From Amoebidium appalachense (taxonomy: Eukaryota; Ichthyosporea): a stretch of 64,000 bases of DNA. The notes under the pieces are model-generated. The model was not told the origin of the DNA and ran no database searches. It saw only the letters and a program-made list of their open reading frames with translations. How positions within the stretch are numbered: the first letter of the stretch is position 1; each line of letters opens with the position of its first letter. This document shows, in pieces, positions 58,028-64,000 of this stretch. Where the stretch lies: positions 18,476,001 to 18,540,000 of the forward strand of contig CAVNZM010000001.1 of assembly GCA_963693365.1 (NCBI GenBank), written 5' to 3'. The translations under genes and the position numbers were made by a program.

Positions 58028-58435
58028 GCTCTTGGATAGACACCAGTGCTAAGGCAACTGTGGTGCGGTGGGAGAGGTAACGGAGTCGCAAGCGAAAAAA
58101 TAGTCGATATGTGCTTCAACTTGATAGTGCAATAATTTTTTGAAGTGCTCCAAGAAACTGAAGTATATTTTCCTACTTTTTGTATAGTTTTGTATTGCAC
58201 AGGAGGGAGATAGTCAATATATGCTTTAATTTGAAAAGCCTTTGGAAAAATTTCAATTGCTCAACGAAAACGTTGTTTTGAGCACAGGGGCCAAAATAGT
58301 CAAAATACATGCTGTAACTTACTGTGATACTGCATGTTAAAATTTTTAATCGTTTGGCACATGCGAATTCGCAGGTGGAAGTGTAGACTAAGTCAACATT
58401 TGCTTTTAACTTTAATACGACATTAGAATAAATTG
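58028..58435 (+). repeat. Degenerate repeats in the 3' region of the membrane-protein gene
   Basis: Four loose copies of a phrase like atagtcaatatatgcttta (about 58100, 58210, 58295, 58390), about 85-110 bp apart. The last is followed by AATAAA (58427-58432). They are probably within the 3' UTR. Confidence 0.55.
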
Positions 58436-58772
58436 GTTAAAAATAAAAATAAAAAAAACTGCTTAGTGCGACCAAAGCCGCTGTGTAGCATGAACAGTGT
58501 CTCATAAAATCGCTGTGGGGTTTATGATCGTTGCAGATTTCATTTCTCCTTTTCATATTCCTGTTTCTCTCATAATCATAATAAAGAAATCCACCCGTTG
58601 ATACCCAGTAACACCATCTCGTTTGAAAAACCCAAAGAAACCACAATAGCAGATCAGGAAGTGCGTGTGCAAATGCACAAACGCAAAAAGACCGGCTCAT
58701 GTGCAGGTTTGTAAATATTGAATGCACATGTACATTACCAAGTCTGCGCCTCCCCCCCCCCCCCCTTCTCCC

Positions 58773-58803
<31 letters not shown>

Positions 58804-59052
58804 AAAAAAAAGAAAAAGAAAAGAAAAGAAAAAAAAGAAAAGAAAAAAAAAAGCGGGGGGGGGGGGGGGGGGGAGGGGGGGGGGGAGGGCGTTCCGATAC
58901 ACTGGGGGGGGGGGGGGGGGGAGGGGGGGGGGGCAGGGATGGAGGGTAGGGAGGGCAATCCGGCGTTTCTTGTGTATGTGATTCAGATTCACGTGTGGTG
59001 CAGTTCCTTGTGCACCTTAAATTTGGTTGCATTCCTGTTTGTTGGTTTGTTG

Positions 59053-59088
<36 letters not shown>

Positions 59089-59092
59089 TGTG

Positions 59093-59124
<32 letters not shown>

Positions 59125-59358
59125 TCCGTGCCTGTGTGCCTGCGTGCGTGCCTGCGTGCGTGCGTGTGTGCATGCGTGCGTGTGGGTGGGTGGGTGGGCC
59201 CGGTGGGTGGGCCTGTGTGTGTGCTCGATGGCGTTCGTGGCAGCCCGGGTGTTTCTGTTTATGACAGATATAACCCTCCACCTGCTCCCCGCTCCCCCCC
59301 CCCCTCCCTCCCCCCCCCCCCCCCCCCCCCTTCTTGCCGCGCGCACGCGCACACACCG

Positions 59359-59447
<89 letters not shown>

Positions 59448-59452
59448 CGAAG
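58436..59452. repeat. Spacer with C-A junction, G-runs, CGTG and CA repeats
   Basis: C-runs then A-rich sequence (58752-58852), G-runs (58855-58933), (CGTG)n (59054-59165), C-runs (59296-59330) and (CA)n (59359-59446). No intact gene is seen. Confidence 0.88.
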
Positions 59453-59660
59453 GATGTCTACAACGACACACGCACAGTGCATTAGGGTGCCGGTTGCCGG
59501 TGCCGTGAGCGTTGCGGGAATGGAAAAGTACGTGCAGGAACACCACCTGCACGGTGCACGCATTGTGTGCGTCACTTCGGGCGCAAACTTCTGCCTTGAA
59601 AATTTGGGGCTTGTTGTGGAGCAGATGAGTGGCGCAGCCCCTGTTGCTGCAGGTCGGTAA
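59453..59660 (+). pseudogene. Threonine dehydratase-like last-exon fragment, frame broken
   Basis: Directly after a CA tract ending in AAG, one frame reads DVYNDTRTV and meets TAG (59483-59485). Another frame continues PVAGAVSVAGMEKYVQEHHL and then HGARIVCVTSGANF. Together these follow the pattern of the PLP-dependent threonine/serine dehydratase family: (V)FEDTRxxxEPAGAxxxAGxKKY...GxxVVxxxSGAN. The SGAN segment follows the family's glycine-rich region. The spacing at the frame change is four bases too long and contains the stop. No other exon of such a gene (for example the PLP-lysine region) is seen upstream. AATAAA follows at 59662-59667 and a short A-run at 59687, so a processed, 5'-truncated copy is possible. 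An alternative is a real last exon starting after cattag at 59485. Confidence 0.6.
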
Positions 59661-59931
59661 TAATAAAAGGAAATCCAAAAAAAAATCCCGAAGTTTCTTG
59701 TATTCAGTGGCCTTCATAATTAGTTTTGAGCTTCCCAATGCTCAGGTAGGCTTGCCAGTCTGATCCCATCCTCTTTCTTCTTCCTCGTAGTTCCTATTTT
59801 TAAAAGTAGTAGCAAATATGGTTTGCCATACCACTGTGTGGAACTTGCCAACATTTTTTTTGCCCATGATTGTGTTTTTGCCTAATTCACATGCAGTCTA
59901 TCAAAAATACCGTTGAAACGTCATGTGAGTA

Positions 59932-60180
59932 TACGTTCAGTTCAGAACCATTATTGTATAATGGTTATACTGTATCATAAAGAACTGATCATCGGACTTA
60001 CCTTTGACTTTAAAACAAAAACTATAAATAAACTTTTCTTTTTTTAAAAAAAAACACCATTGGGGTTTCTTAACATCGACAGGTTGGAAAAAAAAAAAAA
60101 CTTTACGAGGCTCGATCAGGAACTGTTGAGGATCACTGAGGCCTTCTTTTGTGCATCTTGAAGGTTCTGAACTGAACGTA
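59932..60180. mobile_element. 249-bp MITE-like element with 18-bp perfect inverted ends
   Basis: TACGTTCAGTTCAGAACC at 59932-59949 and its exact reverse complement at 60163-60180. The outermost TA on each side may be the target duplication, as for Tc1/mariner-type elements. The interior is AT-rich, with no ORF of note. Confidence 0.8.
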
Positions 60181-60395
60181 TTAATATTGGTGTAGAACAG
60201 CGTTTCTTTTGGACCATCCCCCCCCCCCCCCCCCCCCCCCCCCTCCCTCCCCCCACCCACCCACCCACCCACTCTTTTTTCTTTCTTTCTTTCTTTCTTT
60301 CTTAAAGTTTCTTTCATTCTTTCTTTCTTTTTTTTTAACGATCCTCAGTTTCTCGCTGAAGTCGGCTCAGAAGATCTAAAGCAAAACAAAAACAA

Positions 60396-60658
<263 letters not shown>

Positions 60659-60659
60659 A

Positions 60660-61196
60660 GGGCCCAACCACATCGGCTGAGTCAACTTGCTCCGACCAGA
60701 ATCATTTTGCAAAAAGCAGAATTATTCTGTAAAAAGCAGAACTATTCTGCTAAAAGCAGATTTATTCAGCAAAAGCAGAATTATCCTGCAAAAGCAGAAT
60801 TCTTCAGCAAAAGCAGAATTATTCTGCAAAAGCAGAATCAATCTGCTAAAAGCAGAATTTTTTTGCAAAAGCAGAATCAATGTGCTAAAAGCAGAATTAT
60901 GCTGCAAAAAGCAGAATTATTCCGTTAAAAGCAGAATTAATGCGCTAAAAGCAGAATTGTTCTGCTGTCGAAAGCAGATTAATTCTGCTTTTTGTGGATT
61001 AATTCTGCTACAAGCAGAATAATTCTGCTTAAAGCAGAATGATTCTGCTAAAAGCAGAATGATTCTGCTTTTGCGGAATAATTGTGCTAAAAGCAGAGTG
61101 ATTCTGCTTTTGCACTAATTCTGCTTTTGCAGAACAATTCCATTTTTGCAGGATAATTCTGCTTTTTGCAAGTTGACTCTGCTGATGTGGTTGGGC
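60660..61196. mobile_element. Foldback-like inverted repeat built from AGCAGAAT subrepeats
   Basis: The left end gggcccaaccacatcggctg (from 60660) and the right end, reading inward on the minus strand, gggcccaaccacatcagcag (ending 61196), are inverted copies. Each continues into agtcaacttgc. Between them the left half is a tandem array of about 18-bp units (gcaaaagcagaattattct). The right half carries the complementary units (attctgcttttgc). A third, partial arm in left-hand orientation lies at 61375-61495. Foldback elements such as Drosophila FB have this plan: long inverted ends made of short tandem repeats. Confidence 0.75.
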
Positions 61197-61197
61197 C

Positions 61198-61243
<46 letters not shown>

Positions 61244-61291
61244 CCCCCCCCCCCCCCCCTCTCTCTCTCCCTCCCCCCTCCTCCTCCCCCC

Positions 61292-61335
<44 letters not shown>

Positions 61336-61567
61336 CCCCCCCCGGGCTGCCCCTGCCTCACCCCCCAACCCAGGGACCAACCACATCGGCTGATCATGAT
61401 CATGAGTTATGATCAACTTGCTCCGAGCAGAATTGTTCTGCTAAAAGCAGAATTATTCAGCACAAACAGAATTATTTTGCAAAAGCAGAACTTCAACAAA
61501 TCTAAAAGAGAGACAGCCTCGGAGACCTCCCGAGAGAAGAGAGAATGACAGGTTGATCTACAGAGAC

Positions 61568-61660
<93 letters not shown>

Positions 61661-61735
61661 AGGGAGGGAGAGAGAGAGAGAGAGAGAGACAGAGACAGAG
61701 AGAGAGAGGGGGGGAGAGGGGGGGAGGGGGGGGAG
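61568..61735. repeat. (GA)n microsatellite
   Basis: About 90 bp of pure GA (61568-61654), then GGGA and GA blocks with G-runs. Confidence 0.95.
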
Positions 61736-62232
61736 AAGGGGGTGATACATTCCTCTCTGTAAAGGAGGGAATGAGGGATGGAGGGATTCGGAGAGAAAGA
61801 ATCTTATAATGAGAGAAAGAGGGAGATAGCCTCTGTCAGTAAGAGGGGGGTGTGTACCCCGAGGGGGAAGGGTGGGGGGGTACGTAGAGAGAGAGAGAGA
61901 GGCCACGGTGGCCACGACAGTCTGTACGTGACGCTAGCCTCGGAAAGAGCCGCATGAGGGAGCCTGACAATGTCAATGAGGTGCACACGCACGTGCACAA
62001 TCCCCCCGGGCCTCCCCCTGCCAGCGCCGCCCTTCAGTGGGCCATGGCATCGATTTAACACCTGACTGACTGGGTGTTACCGTCACGGGTCCGTAAGGGA
62101 CAGTCCCGGGATGCCACGAATAGAAGACAACGAGTGGAAAAAGGTGGGTGGTCTTGGGGCCCCCGTTGTTTATGTCTTGTCTGTGTGTTTGTGTATGTTT
62201 CTCACTTTCTTTTGCGTTTTTCCGTGCGGCGG

Positions 62233-62269
<37 letters not shown>

Positions 62270-62660
62270 AGGCTGTGTATGCATTGGTGGGCGGGAGAAA
62301 GAAAAGATAAAAAGAAGCACTGAAAAACACGACATAGCCCGAAGACATCAAAGGCACCGTATACGAAAGACATCGGGCAGACACAAAGAACGGGCACTAT
62401 GCCACTTCTCTGAACCTCCCCCCCCCCCCCCCCCTCCCCCCGTGGCCCCCCAACCCTCCCCCTTCCACACACACACACGCCGGGCAGGAGGATAGAATTG
62501 CATTCGGGAAGCGAGATAGTAACTGTCCCGCCTACCAAACACCTGCGAGGATCATATACATGCATCACCCACACACCACAAGCTCAGCACCGAACCATGC
62601 TTTTGACATGGGTCCGGTCCATCTCTCATTTCACCTGTGCATCAAAATTGAGGAGGGGGG
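61736..62660. other. Spacer downstream of the P-protein gene; no gene seen
   Basis: Unique sequence with a G-run (62234-62268) and a C-run (62418-62434). The ORFs here are dominated by those runs. Confidence 0.6.
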
Positions 62661-62661
62661 T

Positions 62662-62667
62662 TTTATT
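62662..62667 (-). promoter_or_regulatory. Polyadenylation signal of the P-protein gene
   Basis: TTTATT on the plus strand (AATAAA on the minus strand), 25 nt beyond the stop codon. Confidence 0.7.
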
Positions 62668-62692
62668 GAAACACGCCGTAAATTCCGGGTGT

Positions 62693-62936
62693 TTAATCGA
62701 ACAGGCCGAAGCCCATGTCAGCATCCTCCTCGCTCTCCTCCTTCTTGGCCTCCTTCTTCTCCTCCTTGGCTGGGGCAGCTGCAGCAGCGGCAGCTGGGGC
62801 GGCGGCGGCGGGAGCGGCGGCACCGGCAACCACGGTGGGCTGGCTCAGAACGAGCACGGCGGTGGTGGGGGTGACCATGGGGCACACCACGGAGAAGGCA
62901 GAGGTACCGGCCTTCTCGGCAGCCAGCTGTGTACGT
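62693..62936 (-). CDS. Acidic ribosomal stalk protein (P0/P1/P2 family), last exon
   Basis: The minus-strand reading runs from an acceptor (cacag at 62941-62937) to TAA (62695-62693). It encodes LAAEKAGTSAFSVVCPMV.., an alanine/proline-rich hinge (AAAPAAAAPAAAAAAAPA), a Lys/Glu stretch (KEEKKEAKKEESEED), and the terminal signature DMGFGLFD. That terminus is shared by P0, P1 and P2. It recruits translation factors to the ribosomal GTPase centre. The part before the hinge is too short to decide which paralogue this is; upstream exons are not visible before the window end, so the first intron is at least 1 kb long or the gene continues outside. Codon use is strongly GC-ending, as expected for a highly expressed gene. 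Confidence 0.93.
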
Positions 62937-62972
62937 GTAAGTGTGTGGAGGTGGAGGTGGAGGTGGAGGTGT

Positions 62973-62986
<14 letters not shown>

Positions 62987-63025
<39 letters not shown>

Positions 63026-63134
63026 GGTGGGGAAAGTTAGAATGGGTTATGGAGTATGAAGTACATACAACGGACAACACAAACCAGGTGTGAAGCACAT
63101 AAAGAGTATGCATCATAGGCAGAGCCCATCCTCG
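62987..63134 (-). mobile_element. Diverged poly(C)-tailed element on the minus strand
   Basis: Read on the minus strand: ccgaggatgggctctgccta, tgatgcatactctttatgtg, then ..cataacccattctaac and a C-run (G-run 62987-63024 on the plus strand). It lies in an intron of the minus-strand P-protein gene, so here too the element is in the sense direction of its host. Confidence 0.75.
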
Positions 63135-63353
63135 GGGGGGAGGGGTAAAACCACCCACAAAAATGTGGTGGAAGTCGTGTGTGTGTGTGTATGCTTTGTG
63201 CGTGTCGAATGTGTGTATGCACTTGTTTGCTTGGAGTGCACATACATGCCTTGTGTTATGTGAAAGAGCAAGAGTGAGGGAGGGGTGGGGAGGAGGAGAT
63301 CAGATGTATGAATGTGGGACGGAGACACGCCCGTTCCCATGATAAAGGACACG

Positions 63354-63388
<35 letters not shown>

Positions 63389-64000
63389 TGTACGTGTGTG
63401 TGCATAGACGAAGTATGGGGAGTGTGTGTGTAAACATCGGTGATGGTGTGTGTGAGTGTGTGCCTATATTTTTCTCTTCTCTCTCTTCTTTTCTTTCTTT
63501 CCACACATGCGATTCATCTTCCACGTTGCATTTATGTCTTGAATCACCACAATCCCAGAAAACAGCCGGACAATCTACACAAAAACCATCATGCAACAGA
63601 TTCGTGTAACTGCACCATAAGTCCCACACCCTGTTAACCCCCCCCCCCCCACCCCCCAAGCAGCTCCCCCAAACACACACCAAGAAGAGCAAGAAAAAAT
63701 GGAATGAACAACCCCTCAACCCCTACGAAGAAAAAAAACAAAAACAAAAAACACATTCAAACCACAAGGTAACCTGGCAAGGCACAATGCAGCTCCTAAC
63801 CCCCCCCCCCCCCCCCAGCATAGTCATACGACCCAGCCAGCAAGCAAGGGCACCACTGCCCGAAACCATGCCATTACTGAGTGGCATCGAAATGTCAAGG
63901 AAAGAAAAGCCCACAACTACCACCGCTCTCTCTCTCTTATCTCCCCCCCACCCCCCTCTCACACACCACCACCATGCGCACACCAGGGAGCCCCCCCTCC
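63135..64000. other. Intron or upstream region of the P-protein gene
   Basis: GT-rich segments (63178-63230, 63357-63410), T/C-rich sequence and C-runs (63638-63658, 63800-63816). No exon could be supported; the minus-strand ORF at 63723-63983 is not recognisable. Confidence 0.55.

Noticed and set aside
60687-61022. 111-codon Lys/Ser/Gln-rich ORF
   Set aside because: It translates the AGCAGAAT tandem units of the foldback-like repeat.
61568-61735. Telomere or centromere satellite from long simple repeats
   Set aside because: No telomeric motif and no long-unit satellite; the tracts are ordinary microsatellites between genes.

Overview
This window is nuclear DNA of an intron-rich eukaryote. 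Every long gene is split by GT-AG introns, and exon phases join correctly when translated. A vertebrate-like CISD2 and a TOM70 point to an animal or a close unicellular relative; that placement is inference. The introns and intergenic DNA are packed with poly(C)/poly(G) runs of 15-45 bases and CA, GT, CT and GA microsatellites. Most apparent long ORFs are translations of these repeats. All coordinates were worked out by hand from the sequence, without alignments.

Layout, left to right. (1) The 3' part of an unidentified multi-exon gene (exons 1057-5814, +). (2) A 3.1-kb hAT DNA transposon (8107-11194) with perfect 12-bp terminal inverted repeats and a perfect 8-bp target-site duplication; only the transposase dimerisation domain survives. 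(3) A CISD2/mitoNEET-type iron-sulfur protein (4 exons, 11661-16177, +). (4) A repeat-rich spacer, then a promoter with three CRE palindromes. (5) TOM70, the mitochondrial import receptor (18 exons, 19394-32007, +). (6) A 368-bp hAT-type MITE with TIRs and TSD (33534-33901). (7) A puromycin-sensitive aminopeptidase of family M1 (26 coding exons, 34520-54810, +). (8) A quieter stretch with an unidentified multi-pass membrane protein (56766-58027, +). (9) A broken threonine-dehydratase exon (59453-59660), a 249-bp TA-flanked MITE, and a foldback-like inverted repeat (60660-61196). (10) The last exon of an acidic ribosomal stalk P-protein on the minus strand (62693-62936).

The most novel item is a dispersed element family found about 16 times. 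Copies share a 3' end (..gcattcaa) followed by poly(C), differ in how far they extend 5', and lie in the sense orientation of the gene that holds them. This looks like a retroposon with a poly(C) tail. A second striking item is a 41-bp tandem array in the aminopeptidase gene, in which each unit repeats the 3' splice site and start of exon 11.

Functionally, CISD2 and TOM70 are neighbours on one strand and both are N-terminally anchored proteins of the mitochondrial outer membrane or ER-mitochondria contacts. The other genes are unrelated housekeeping functions. Two genes (the first one and the membrane protein) need a frame correction to read through, which may be homopolymer sequencing error.
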